A stretch of 52,697 nucleotides of DNA from Nocardia concava NBRC 100430 (GTDB taxonomy: Bacteria; Actinomycetota; Actinomycetes; Mycobacteriales; Mycobacteriaceae). The stretch is from assembly GCF_000308815.1 (NCBI RefSeq), contig NZ_BAFX01000197.1:1-52697 (forward strand), given 5' to 3'. The number at the start of each line of letters is the position of its first letter. The stretch's first letter is position 1. A model generated the notes under the pieces. That model was not told the DNA's origin and ran no database searches. It was given only the letters and a program-made list of their open reading frames with translations. This document shows, piece by piece, positions 22,317 through 30,175 of the stretch. A program made the translations under genes and the position numbers.

Positions 22317-22973
22317 ATGCGCGCCAAGCCAGCACACTACGCGCAAACATTCGCCACCCAGGCGGCCGCACTATTGCTGACGGCCTGCGCGCTCACCGCC
22401 TCTGCCTGCGGAGTCGGTGACAACAATGCCTCCGGCCCGAAGACGACGACGGTCGATCCGGCCCGCGCCCCCGCGAACGTACGCTGGGAAAACTATCAGG
22501 GCGTCCAGCTTCCTATCGGCGACCATGACGGTCCCAGCAAACTCGGCACCACGGCCGCGGGCTACTCGCACACTCCGCAGGGCGCGGCGCTGGCCGCCAT
22601 CAACCACAGCACGCGGCTGTCTCTAGCCCCTGACGGTGTCTGGCCACAAGTTGCCGCCATCTCCCTGATTCCGGGTCCGGCCAAGGACTCCTGGGTCCTG
22701 GCCCGAGCCCAGGTCTCCGTCACCGCCCCCGCCGATCCGGTGGTCGCCCCCCGCATCACCGCCTACAAGATCACCAACTACACCCCCGACCGCGCCGACC
22801 TCACCGTCTACGCCACCTACTCCGACGCCAGCATCAGCGCGACGGCGGAAACCGTCCTCTGGGTCTCCGAGGACTGGCGACTCCTCCTCCCCGACCCCGC
22901 CGCCAAAACCCAGACGGTCCAATCGGTCCCCGCCATCCCCGCCGACACGGTCAAACTGGAACCCCCGAAATAG
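22317..22973 (+). CDS. Lipoprotein with VirB8/TcpC-like (DUF8175-like) domain
   Basis: A 218-residue exported protein. The signal ends in a lipobox-like LTASAC with Cys near residue 31. After a short linker, the domain of about 150 residues contains YSHTPQGAALAAINHSTRL, a pattern seen in actinobacterial proteins next to T4SS-like genes, and a C-terminal beta-rich stretch (ITAYKITNYTPDRADLTVYA, TVLWVSEDWRLLLP) like the NTF2-like fold of VirB8/TcpC. ATG 22317 follows a GAAGGAA ribosome site. It is divergent from the secretion-like operon, supporting a shared apparatus. No ATPase, coupling protein or relaxase is present in the window, so any complete system must extend elsewhere or be partial. 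Confidence 0.65.
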   Translation: MRAKPAHYAQTFATQAAALLLTACALTASACGVGDNNASGPKTTTVDPARAPANVRWENYQGVQLPIGDHDGPSKLGTTAAGYSHTPQGAALAAINHSTRLSLAPDGVWPQVAAISLIPGPAKDSWVLARAQVSVTAPADPVVAPRITAYKITNYTPDRADLTVYATYSDASISATAETVLWVSEDWRLLLPDPAAKTQTVQSVPAIPADTVKLEPPK

Positions 22974-22976
22974 CCG

Positions 22977-23291
22977 CTAACCCACCAGCTTCAACCCGAT
23001 CACGCACGCCACGATCCCGCCGAGCAGAAGCAGCTTGACCGCACTGACGGCAGCCCCACCGGTAGCCATCGAGTAAACAACGGTCAGCACCGCCCCGATC
23101 CCCACCCACACGGCATAAGCGGTCCCCACCGGCAGCCCGCGCATCGCATAGGCCAACCCGGCCATACTCGCGATCAACGCGGCACCGAACACAACTGTCG
23201 GCCCGAGCCTCGTGAACCCTTCCGACTTCCCCAGAGCCGTGGCCCACACTGCCTCGAAAACCCCGGACACGACGAGCACCAGCCAAGACAT
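22977..23291 (-). CDS. gdx: Gdx/SugE-type SMR guanidinium exporter
   Basis: A 104-residue small multidrug resistance protein with four membrane helices. The conserved Glu of helix 1 (VSGVFEAVWATALGKSEG, Glu13) is the coupling residue, and the SugE/Gdx signature GLAYAMRGLPVGTAYAVWVG is complete. Gdx proteins exchange guanidinium for protons as dual-topology dimers. The ATG at 23291 has GGAGG at 23301-23297. A guanidine-III riboswitch precedes it, which fixes the substrate class far better than sequence alone. The stop codon lies 3 bp from the end of the convergent VirB8-like gene. Confidence 0.93.
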   Translation of the reverse strand: MSWLVLVVSGVFEAVWATALGKSEGFTRLGPTVVFGAALIASMAGLAYAMRGLPVGTAYAVWVGIGAVLTVVYSMATGGAAVSAVKLLLLGGIVACVIGLKLVG

Positions 23292-23302
23292 GACAACCTC
23301 CG

Positions 23303-23344
23303 AAGGCCGTCTTGTCGCACACCGGGTACGGCTCCATCGTCCGG
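23303..23344 (-). promoter_or_regulatory. Guanidine-III (ykkC-III) riboswitch
   Basis: The minus-strand RNA reads CCGGACGA, then GCCGUACCCGG, then ACAAGACGG, the conserved blocks of the ykkC-III/guanidine-III class in the right order and spacing. The last block is followed by CCUUC and then the GGAGG ribosome site of gdx, so ligand-dependent folding could control access to that site. Guanidine binding should turn expression on. Confidence 0.92.
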
Positions 23345-23445
23345 GTCCCAGATCGGGACTACCTACAAGATGGCAAACATCCAGCGACCGGGGCAAATTC
23401 CGTGCTGGTGATCTCCGCCTCCATCAACGGAGATCACCAGGTCAC

Positions 23446-23637
23446 TCACCGGAAGAGCCCGATAAACCGATCCCACTGCTCCCCGGAGAACACGAGCGCC
23501 GGGCCTCCCGGATCCTTGGAGTCCCGCACGCCGACAATGTGAGCCCCATCGCCCACAAAGGCGACCTCGACGCATTCCGATGCATCGGCTGACTTGGAGG
23601 ACTTGAACCATTCGGCGTCGCGCAGACTGTTGATCAT
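23446..23637 (-). CDS. DUF397 protein, partner of the XRE regulator
   Basis: A 63-residue protein with the DUF397 hallmarks: WFKSSKSADASECVEVAF at the start, VGVRDSKDPGGPALVFSGEQW in the middle and a C-terminal F-I-G-L-F-R. Such small proteins are almost always encoded beside a DUF5753 XRE regulator (the WhiJ type in streptomycetes) and are thought to modulate it. Its ATG at 23637 overlaps the stop of the XRE gene, so the pair is translationally coupled. Confidence 0.92.
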   Translation of the reverse strand: MINSLRDAEWFKSSKSADASECVEVAFVGDGAHIVGVRDSKDPGGPALVFSGEQWDRFIGLFR

Positions 23638-24539
23638 GTCGCGTACTCCTTCGCGGTGGCGGACAGCAGGTCTCTGGTGTCGTCTTCACTCAAAGCTACT
23701 CGTCTGAGGTCGGTGATCGCTCGTCTGAATCGGTCGATCACGTCGGTCTGATCCAAATACAGTGCGCCGACGGAACCTTCGACGTAGACGACTGGAGGCT
23801 CAATGAGATGGTTTGCGAAGGGCGGAAATTCAAGCAGGGTGAACGACTGGACGGCGAAACCGGCATGGGTGCCGGCGGCGAAGGGCACCACCCGGATGGA
23901 AACGTTCTCACGATGCCCGATATCAGCCAGGTGTAGCAACTGGTCCCGCATCGTCGCCGGGCCTCCGAGTCCGTGCCGAAGCGCGGCTTCCGACAGCAGT
24001 GCATCGAAGCGAAACTCCTTGTCGGCGAGTCGCTCCTGTCGCCGCGCGGCGAGTTCCAATCGGCGTTCCATGTCGACGGCCGAAAGATCTGGATGTGTGG
24101 CCTCCGTCAGACTGCGCCGGTATTCGGAGGTCTGTAGGAGCCCATGAACCATTACCAATTGGTGCGTGGTGAGGTGATTGGCCGCAGTCTCCAGATTCAG
24201 GTAGTGGTCGAAGTGCGGTTTGAACTGGTCGCTGTAGGACCGCCACCAACCCTTTGTGTTGCCAAGCGCTTTCGACACCAGATCCTGTTGCTTCACCTCT
24301 TCCCACAGCCCCAGCAGCTCATCTCGTTCGGAGCTGGGGTTCGCGACGCCGTAGAATTCGAGCAGGTCACGTATTTGAGCCGTTGATATTTTGACCCGCT
24401 GACCATCTTCCATGCGACTTATGCTTTGCGGAGACATCTCGGCGACACGGGCAGCGACGAATTGCCCCTTGCCTGCTCTTAATCGGAAGTTGCGGAGACT
24501 TCGCCCGAGTGCCCTTCGTGGAAGTGTTGATCCGGCCAT
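23634..24539 (-). CDS. XRE-family regulator with DUF5753 (WhiJ-like)
   Basis: A 301-residue regulator. Residues 10-65 form an XRE helix-turn-helix (LGRSLRNFRLRAGKGQFVAARVAEMSPQSISRMEDGQ), and the rest is the DUF5753 domain with LLQTSEYRR and HRENVSIRVVPFAAGTHAGF, a putative ligand-sensing region. WhiJ-type regulators control development or metabolism in streptomycetes; the target here is unknown, but the divergent small genes at 24713-25196 are natural candidates. The start at 24539 gives the family N-terminus (MAGSTLPRRALGRSLR). Confidence 0.92.
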   Translation of the reverse strand: MAGSTLPRRALGRSLRNFRLRAGKGQFVAARVAEMSPQSISRMEDGQRVKISTAQIRDLLEFYGVANPSSERDELLGLWEEVKQQDLVSKALGNTKGWWRSYSDQFKPHFDHYLNLETAANHLTTHQLVMVHGLLQTSEYRRSLTEATHPDLSAVDMERRLELAARRQERLADKEFRFDALLSEAALRHGLGGPATMRDQLLHLADIGHRENVSIRVVPFAAGTHAGFAVQSFTLLEFPPFANHLIEPPVVYVEGSVGALYLDQTDVIDRFRRAITDLRRVALSEDDTRDLLSATAKEYAT

Positions 24540-24712
24540 TTTGTTAGCCTCGCTATCTGGGGAGCGCCGTACTGGAATAGGCCAAACTGGATGTCCAACG
24601 AATTCGATGGAATTGCGCTCTTTGATAGTGCCAATTGCTGCCGCCTGATGTCTACTGGGTTTCGGCGCGCCACACCGAATCTCGCAGAAGTGATTGCTAA
24701 AGGGAGCCTGAA

Positions 24713-24916
24713 ATGTCCTGGGACGCTTGGGCGCTGCTGTCCATCATCGCGCTCTGCCTCACCGTGATCGCCCGCACCTGCTGGGACTCCTACCGGGTCA
24801 ACCACCCCGGCAGCAGCGACACCCTCCGGCTCTCTTTATCCACCGGCGGTCATCTCGACATCCCCTGTCCACCAACCCATTCCACCGGCCGCCACCGCAC
24901 ACGACCCAGTAGGTGA
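24713..24916 (+). CDS. Small single-helix membrane protein
   Basis: A 67-residue protein with one N-terminal membrane helix (WALLSIIALCLTVIARTCWD) and a short hydrophilic tail rich in Ser, His and Arg. AAGGGAGCC seven bases before the ATG is a good ribosome site, and the gene lies four bases before the next gene, so they form an operon divergent from the XRE/DUF397 pair. Its function is unknown. Confidence 0.65.
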   Translation: MSWDAWALLSIIALCLTVIARTCWDSYRVNHPGSSDTLRLSLSTGGHLDIPCPPTHSTGRHRTRPSR

Positions 24917-24920
24917 CCCC

Positions 24921-25196
24921 ATGACCCCCGCCGAAATCGCCGTCCTCGCGGCCCTCCACCCCGACCGCACTCTCACCTGCCCCCAGATCCAGAAATCCGC
25001 CACCCTCAGCGCCCACCGCACCCGAACCGCTCTCTCCCACCTCCAATCCCGGGGACTCATCACAGCCACGTACCTCCGCGGCCACTACCGCATCACCCCC
25101 CGAGGCCGCGCCGCCCTGGTCACCAAAGGCCGCCGCTTCGGCGCAGCTGCGCCGGACACTCGTGGCCCGGGCGGCCTGCGCGATCAACCGAGCTGA
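24921..25196 (+). CDS. Small winged-helix protein (MarR-like half)
   Basis: A 91-residue protein whose sequence EIAVLAALHPDRTLTCPQIQ, then HRTRTALSHLQSRGLITATYL and HYRITPRGRAAL, is a winged helix: helix, recognition helix, then a beta-wing ending in the ITPRGRAAL motif common to MarR and PadR relatives. It probably binds DNA or acts as a small co-regulator with the divergent XRE gene. AGGTGACC provides a ribosome site. The last 20 residues are Gly/Ala/Pro-rich and may be disordered. Confidence 0.75.
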   Translation: MTPAEIAVLAALHPDRTLTCPQIQKSATLSAHRTRTALSHLQSRGLITATYLRGHYRITPRGRAALVTKGRRFGAAAPDTRGPGGLRDQPS

Positions 25197-25293
25197 GCCC
25201 GCACTATCGCCGGGGAGATGACAAGAAACTGCCTCTCGGGCATGGATAGTGCGGGATAGGCGCGGTTTCGCCCGCGCTGATACGTTGACTGCG

Positions 25294-25755
25294 ATGGGAA
25301 TTGTGAAGACCCTCTGGGAGACCGGGAGGGTACTGGGGGATGACGCGCTGTACCGTGCCGATGACACCGGCCTGGAGTTATTCGTCGAGGGGCCGGGGGC
25401 GTACCACCCGGATGCGGGCCAACCGATTCCGTTTCGGCTCGGTGAGCCGTTCGATGTGGCCGAGGACTTCGAGGCGGACGACCCATTCGAGGAGTGCTTC
25501 TGGGACGAGGTCGACGTCTTCTTCGACATCCCATTGCCGGACGGCTCCGGGCGGACGTGCGGCGGCGGCGCCGGCGGTATGGGCAATAAGGGCTTTCTCG
25601 CACGTCTCGACGCCGACGGCTCGTTGCGGTGGGTGGCCTACATGTACCTGTCCAACCCGTTCATCAACGTGCGCTACGAAGGCACGACCGCCATCTTCAC
25701 CAACGACTGGCGCAACTGCCTGACCCTCAACCTGACGAGCCCCGCCCTCCTCTGA
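25294..25755 (+). CDS. Hypothetical acidic protein
   Basis: A 153-residue protein, strongly acidic in its middle (FDVAEDFEADDPFEECFWDE) and with a glycine patch (CGGGAGGMGNKGF). It has no signal peptide or membrane helix. The last part (GSLRWVAYMYLSNPFINVRY) looks like a beta-sheet core. Size and acidity recall small immunity proteins, but no family is recognised. ATG 25294 is the likely start; the frame continues upstream without a good ribosome site. Confidence 0.6.
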   Translation: MGIVKTLWETGRVLGDDALYRADDTGLELFVEGPGAYHPDAGQPIPFRLGEPFDVAEDFEADDPFEECFWDEVDVFFDIPLPDGSGRTCGGGAGGMGNKGFLARLDADGSLRWVAYMYLSNPFINVRYEGTTAIFTNDWRNCLTLNLTSPALL

Positions 25756-25803
25756 CCCCGCCCGACCGCGTATCGGATCCTTATCCGCCGCTGATCGCCG
25801 GGT

Positions 25804-26211
25804 TCAGCGCTCGCTCGGTCCGGGGAAGGCGCAGGCCGGGGTGCCGCCGGGGAGACGGTGCCGGTTCTGCGCGACGAGACGGTAGACCACGGCGGCGACC
25901 CAGCTGAACGGTGGGATCAACATGACCGTGCCCAGCAGCCGCCAAGGCCGTGCGGCACGCCGCAAAAGCATTGCCCCCGCACGTGCTCCGGAGGCGCGAC
26001 CCCCGTCACTGCCGATCCATTGCACAGCGTTTTCGACCTGCTCCTCCGTCAGTCCCAGAGCGGGTAGGTCGAGCCGCTGCCACGGGACGAATTCGACATC
26101 CGGCCGAATTCGATTCCGTATGCGATCGACACTGGCGGTGCAAAACGCACAGTCGCCATCGAATACCACGAGCGGCCGAGCCGCCGAGCGCAAGCCGAAT
26201 ACTGACTCCAT
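25804..26211 (-). CDS. DCC-family (DUF393) thiol-disulfide-oxidoreductase-like protein
   Basis: A 135-residue protein with the family motif VVFDGDCAFCTASVDRIR (residues about 15-32), where CxxC is preceded by DGD, as in DUF393 thioredoxin-like proteins. A hydrophobic segment (LLGTVMLIPPFSWVAAVVYRLVA) and a conserved basic tail (QNRHRLPGG) complete the family pattern. A role in thiol redox chemistry is presumed; the substrate is unknown. Two consecutive ATGs (26214 and 26211) are possible; the second has better spacing from GGGAAGG. Confidence 0.87.
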   Translation of the reverse strand: MESVFGLRSAARPLVVFDGDCAFCTASVDRIRNRIRPDVEFVPWQRLDLPALGLTEEQVENAVQWIGSDGGRASGARAGAMLLRRAARPWRLLGTVMLIPPFSWVAAVVYRLVAQNRHRLPGGTPACAFPGPSER

Positions 26212-26331
26212 CATGGGCCTTCCCGCCGTTGGGATCGCACCTCCAATCCTAGAATTCCCTTGGCCCCCAGGGAATCCCATCCACATCCGACGAGACCGAA
26301 CTCACCCCGCCCACTCCAACATCAGCGCCGC

Positions 26332-26398
26332 CGAGCGGCACATCCTGGAGGGGAATTGATCGTAATGTCCGGCTTTTGCCTCCAGGATGTGCCGCTCG
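26332..26398. repeat. 67-bp palindromic repeat, family 2, copy 1
   Basis: Two perfect 20-bp arms, CGAGCGGCACATCCTGGAGG (26332-26351) and its complement (26379-26398), around a 27-bp loop. It lies just before a DUF559 gene that is followed by copy 2. Other copies are at 34193 and 34360, with half copies nearby. Confidence 0.92.
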
Positions 26399-26466
26399 AC
26401 GAATTGGGGGGTGCGAGGTTGGGAAGTGGGAGGGGGAGGTGGGGGATTCGGGGGAGGATTGTGGGT

Positions 26467-27327
26467 ATGGGAGATGCGGGGGAAGCCTTCTTGGGGAGTG
26501 CGGCTGTTGCGGCGGGGGTGAGGACTCCGTGGGGGTTGAGGGGGTGTCGGAGGATTGGGCCGAATTTGTATACGGCACAAGAGGTTGAGTTGGATCTTCG
26601 GGGGCGGTTCAGGTCGGCTGTCTTGTGGGGTGGGGACGACGCGGTGTTGGTGAGGAGTTCGGCGGGGGTGATGCATGGGGCGCTTTGGATGGATGACAGG
26701 CCGGTTGAGATTGCGGTGCCGCGTCGGACGCGGGGGCTGGAAGGCGTGCTGGTGCATCGGGATGTCATTGCCGAGGACGAGGTTTGCCTGGTGGATGGAT
26801 TGCGATGCGCCACTCCGGTGCGGACGGTGTACGACCTCGGGCGATCGGTCCCCGGTGACCTTGCCATCGCACTGATCGATTCGATCTGTCGTGCAACAGG
26901 AGTCAAGCTCGAAGAGGTCGAAGAGTTCACGACGCGGTATCCGGGAGCACGGAACTGCCGGAGGTTGCTGAGCCTGCTGCCATACGCGGACGCCGGCGCG
27001 GAATCCATCCCGGAGACCATGACCCGCCTACTGCTGCACCGATCGGGCCTCCCGAAACCCGAGACCCAGATAGTCGTCTCTCACCACGGAGCATTCATCG
27101 CCCGCCTCGACATGGGCTACCGCAATTGGCAGGTAGCCATCGAATACGACGGCGCCCAACACTGGACCGATCCCCGCCAACGCACCCGAGACCTCGACCG
27201 CCACAACGACTTGGCAGCCCTCGGCTGGCTCGTAATCCGAACCAACGCCACCCTCCTCGCCGCCCACCCCCGAGACCTCGTCGACCAAGTCCGCTCCGCC
27301 CTCCTCGACCGCGGCTACCGCCCCTAG
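26467..27327 (+). CDS. DUF559/VSR-like endonuclease-fold protein with AbiEi-like N-terminus
   Basis: A 286-residue protein common in mycobacteria and nocardiae. The N-terminal part (FLGSAAVAAGVRTPWGLRG, then RIGPNLYTAQEV) resembles the winged-helix N-terminus of AbiEi-type antitoxins. The C-terminal 90 residues (RLDMGYRNWQVAIEYDGAQH, then RDLDRHNDLAALGWLVIRTN) are the DUF559/VSR-like PD-(D/E)xK fold, with the acidic residues of the first core strand present. Nuclease activity is possible but unproven. ATG 26467 and GTG 26461 are both possible starts. Palindromic copies of repeat family 2 lie 69 bp before and 6 bp after the gene. Confidence 0.8.
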   Translation: MGDAGEAFLGSAAVAAGVRTPWGLRGCRRIGPNLYTAQEVELDLRGRFRSAVLWGGDDAVLVRSSAGVMHGALWMDDRPVEIAVPRRTRGLEGVLVHRDVIAEDEVCLVDGLRCATPVRTVYDLGRSVPGDLAIALIDSICRATGVKLEEVEEFTTRYPGARNCRRLLSLLPYADAGAESIPETMTRLLLHRSGLPKPETQIVVSHHGAFIARLDMGYRNWQVAIEYDGAQHWTDPRQRTRDLDRHNDLAALGWLVIRTNATLLAAHPRDLVDQVRSALLDRGYRP

Positions 27328-27332
27328 CCTGC

Positions 27333-27399
27333 CGAGCGGCACATCCTGGAGGGGAATTGATCGTATTGTCCGGATTTCGCCACCAGCATGTGCCGCTCG
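27333..27399. repeat. 67-bp palindromic repeat, family 2, copy 2
   Basis: Direct repeat of copy 1 with the same left arm (27333-27352) and a right arm (27380-27399) carrying two changes. The loop also matches copy 1 except at a few positions (TTGATCGTATTGTCCGG). It starts 6 bp after the stop of the DUF559 gene and could fold as a terminator. Confidence 0.9.
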
Positions 27400-27523
27400 A
27401 TGGGGGGGTGGGGTGGGGGATGAGTATCGGGGGCTTATTTGGCGGCAATTCGGGCGGGGTAGCTTCCGAGATGGGTGCGCCCAATGTGGTGGTGCACCAG
27501 CGATATTCGTACAAGGGGGGCTG

Positions 27524-27766
27524 ATGATGAACCGTCCATACCCGTATGCCCGGCGAGTCGAGGGTGGGATTCTCATTCCGAAGGCGGTTCACGGGCCAGG
27601 TGGGATCATCGGGGACGGGCATGAGATCGTGGGGCCGGAGGATCCGCGTTATGCCGAGTTGGATCGCTTTCTGCGGGAATGGGATTCGAAGACTACCGAG
27701 GAGCCGGATGCTCCCTTGGATGAATCGCGGTTGACGAAGCGGCGGTGGTGGTCGCGGCGCCGCTGA
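27524..27766 (+). CDS. Small hypothetical protein
   Basis: An 80-residue hydrophilic protein beginning MMNRPYPYARRVEGG, with an acidic middle and a basic end (LTKRRWWSRRR). An AAGGGGGGC ribosome site precedes the first ATG. No signal peptide or membrane helix is present. No family is recognised. It converges on the caspase-WD40 gene with a 15-bp gap. Confidence 0.6.
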   Translation: MMNRPYPYARRVEGGILIPKAVHGPGGIIGDGHEIVGPEDPRYAELDRFLREWDSKTTEEPDAPLDESRLTKRRWWSRRR

Positions 27767-27781
27767 TCACCTGTCAATGGC

Positions 27782-29629
27782 TCAGTTGGTGATTCCGCTC
27801 GGGTTGAGTTCCCAGAGCTGGATCGTCTTGTCGCGGGCTGAGGTTGCGATCAGGCGGCCGTCGGGGCTGAAGGCGGCGCGAGTGGTGATGGTGTCGTGGG
27901 TGATGGTGTGGAGGCAGGAGCCGGTGTCAGGGTTCCAGATTCGGATGGTGTTGTCGCCGGTCACGGTCGCGAAGAGTCGGCCGTCGGGGCTGAAGGTAAG
28001 CGACCGCGCATCCCCTCGAGCGCTGTTGGCCTCCTTCGAGGCATGCGCGGACCTCCGCCAGTCGCGGTGACGAAAGGCACGTGAACGTATTGCCGCGCGG
28101 ATGTCCCACAGAGCGATGTCGCCATCCATATCGATGGTCACGAATCGATCTCCACGCGGATCCCACTCCAGCCAGAATGCCCGGTTCGTGGTTATTGCTC
28201 TGAACTGGTCTTCCCCGTCCGTATTCCAGATCCGGATCTCCCCTTCGCGCCTTGTGGTCGTGGCGAGAAATGCCCCATCGGGGCTGAATGAGCACCGTGC
28301 GAAATCGTAGGTCGAGATGACCGCCCGGGGATCGCCGCCACTCTGGCTGTCGTACAACAACACGCGCCCCTCGTCGAGCGTGGCGAGCAGTTTGCCGTTC
28401 GGGCTGAACCGAACTCCGTGCACCGCGCCGATATTCGCGAGCTGTGCTACCTCATCGCCCGTCGCGGCGTCCCACAGCTTGGCCGCACCCTGGCCGACGG
28501 CGGTGGCGAACCTGGATCCATCGCGTGTGAAGTCGATATCGTGGCAGGTGGAGCGGCTCTCGATCACTTTCCGGCGGTTGAAAATCAAGTCGGTTCGAGG
28601 CACGACTCGGCGGCCATGCCGTACCGGGAGAATTGGCCGGCCCGAGAGGTCCATGACAACGGCCCTGCCGTCACTACAGACCAACCCCAGGTGTTCGCCG
28701 AACGGGGAGAATGTTAGTGCGAGAACCGGTGCCGGTGCCTTGATCGTTCTGAGGCATCTAGGGTGGAGTTCCACCTCGGACACACCATCTGGTGCCTGCG
28801 GGCCGATGACTGGTGGCTCGATAACAAGCGGTGAACTCCTCGCCCGCCTACGAACCGGACGCGCCTCGACGGGTGCGATGGGAGCTGAACTCCACTCCGC
28901 ATTACGGGCCAGCGCGAGTTCGGCGGCGGTGTTGCGGCCCGTAGCGCGTGGGCGGGGAAATCCCGCACTCCGGAGTGCCGCGTCGAGAAGCGCGAAAAGC
29001 CGTGTGAAGGTCAGGAATTCACCGCCGTGTGGATCGCCGGTACGCAAAAGGCGGAGCATTGTGCCGGTGAAGGCCGTGCACCCGTCGGGCCCATGGGCAG
29101 CGGCGAACCTGGTGGCGGCCGTCAGGACGTATGCGCCTTCGATCTCGGCGTAACTCCGAAGCGCCTCGCCCTCACTCTCTCCGGCGAGTGCACCATGGCC
29201 GAACGCCTTGCCGCTGTGGCAGCAGTCGAGGATCACCACTTTTACTGCGGCGCGAGAGGATCGGATGTCGTCGCGGATCACCGAGTAGGGCAGCGTCGAG
29301 TAGCCCGGCCGGCGTAGGGATGACGCGCGGTGGGTGAGCGCCAGTTCAGTGCTGTCGTTACCGATGGTTACGCCGTGCCCGGAGTAGTAGAACAGCAGGA
29401 GGTCCTCGGCCGCCTCTACAGCGGGTTCGAGTGCCCGGGCGAAGTCCTCCGGGCCATCCGGATCGACCAGTACCTCGATGTGGGTGAGGTTGGTCAGCTC
29501 CCGCAGCAGCGCTGCGAACCGCGTCAGGTTCTCGGCGACCTGCGGTACCGGGGCGAAGCCGGAATCCTCCGCGTACGTGGATGTTCCGATCAGCACCGCC
29601 CGCGAGCGTTCACTGTGGGGGAGCCGCAT
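27782..29629 (-). CDS. Caspase-like (C14) protease fused to a seven-bladed WD40 propeller
   Basis: A 615-residue protein. The N-terminal 230 residues are a caspase-fold peptidase: YYSGHG with His85 and VVILDCCHSG with Cys137 form the catalytic dyad. After a linker, seven WD40 repeats follow (for example ARSLTFSPDGRLFATVTGDN, with TIRIWNPDTG), enough for one closed propeller. Such caspase/WD40 proteins occur in the NTP-dependent or EAD/EACC1-linked conflict systems of filamentous actinobacteria, where the protease is a proposed cell-killing effector and the propeller a sensor or scaffold. The ATG at 29629 overlaps the end of the EACC1-like gene, so both are made together. No STAND ATPase is encoded nearby. 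Confidence 0.9.
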   Translation of the reverse strand: MRLPHSERSRAVLIGTSTYAEDSGFAPVPQVAENLTRFAALLRELTNLTHIEVLVDPDGPEDFARALEPAVEAAEDLLLFYYSGHGVTIGNDSTELALTHRASSLRRPGYSTLPYSVIRDDIRSSRAAVKVVILDCCHSGKAFGHGALAGESEGEALRSYAEIEGAYVLTAATRFAAAHGPDGCTAFTGTMLRLLRTGDPHGGEFLTFTRLFALLDAALRSAGFPRPRATGRNTAAELALARNAEWSSAPIAPVEARPVRRRARSSPLVIEPPVIGPQAPDGVSEVELHPRCLRTIKAPAPVLALTFSPFGEHLGLVCSDGRAVVMDLSGRPILPVRHGRRVVPRTDLIFNRRKVIESRSTCHDIDFTRDGSRFATAVGQGAAKLWDAATGDEVAQLANIGAVHGVRFSPNGKLLATLDEGRVLLYDSQSGGDPRAVISTYDFARCSFSPDGAFLATTTRREGEIRIWNTDGEDQFRAITTNRAFWLEWDPRGDRFVTIDMDGDIALWDIRAAIRSRAFRHRDWRRSAHASKEANSARGDARSLTFSPDGRLFATVTGDNTIRIWNPDTGSCLHTITHDTITTRAAFSPDGRLIATSARDKTIQLWELNPSGITN

Positions 29630-30023
29630 CCCCCGGTTCCTGACCGTTGTCGTCGACGGGTTCCGCACCCTCGAGTCGCTTCTGCTCCGCCGAAACCTGC
29701 TCCAGCGCCTGCCGAACCAGGTCCTCGGAGACCTGCCCGTTCACCGAGATCGACTTGTCTCCGATCTTCAGCGTGAATTTCGTTCTGCGAGTGGACAACC
29801 AGTGAGTCACGCACGCCGTGACCGCGCCCATCAGCGGCGCGGATTCCACGACCAGCCGGATGATGTCCTCGGCGCCCAGCACATCCGGATCCGGCGCCCC
29901 GCTGACCAGTTGCTTGCGGACCACGCGCAGATCGTCGTCCTCCACGATCGCCTCGAACAGCGAACCCAGCTCGCCGACATCATCCTCGGCATCGGTGATC
30001 GAGATGGTGATCGAAACGGCCAC
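29610..30023 (-). CDS. EACC1-like component associated with the caspase effector
   Basis: A 137-residue protein. It shows the effector-associated constant component 1 pattern: a first part with DVGELGSLFEAIVEDDDLR, a short hydrophobic helix (LVVESAPLMGAVTACVTHWL) and a compact beta-sheet domain (TKFTLKIGDKSISVNGQ), ending in a charged tail. EACC1 is a non-enzymatic partner gene seen upstream of caspase, trypsin and other effectors in actinobacterial conflict systems. The start is placed at GTG 30023, six bases after GGGAGG; ATG 30029 abuts that site. It overlaps the caspase start by about 20 bp. Confidence 0.82.
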   Translation of the reverse strand: MAVSITISITDAEDDVGELGSLFEAIVEDDDLRVVRKQLVSGAPDPDVLGAEDIIRLVVESAPLMGAVTACVTHWLSTRRTKFTLKIGDKSISVNGQVSEDLVRQALEQVSAEQKRLEGAEPVDDNGQEPGDAAPPQ

Positions 30024-30175
30024 GTGCATCCTCCCCGCGAACAGTGTCCCGCAATTCTAGGTCGCACCCACGGGCTGCGCGTTGCCGATCCAACCCTCGG
30101 ATTCCCGGGTGAGACATTTCGGGCCGGGGCGCCATGTGGCGACCCGGCCCGAAATGCGCTGCGGAAGCTGGACGG

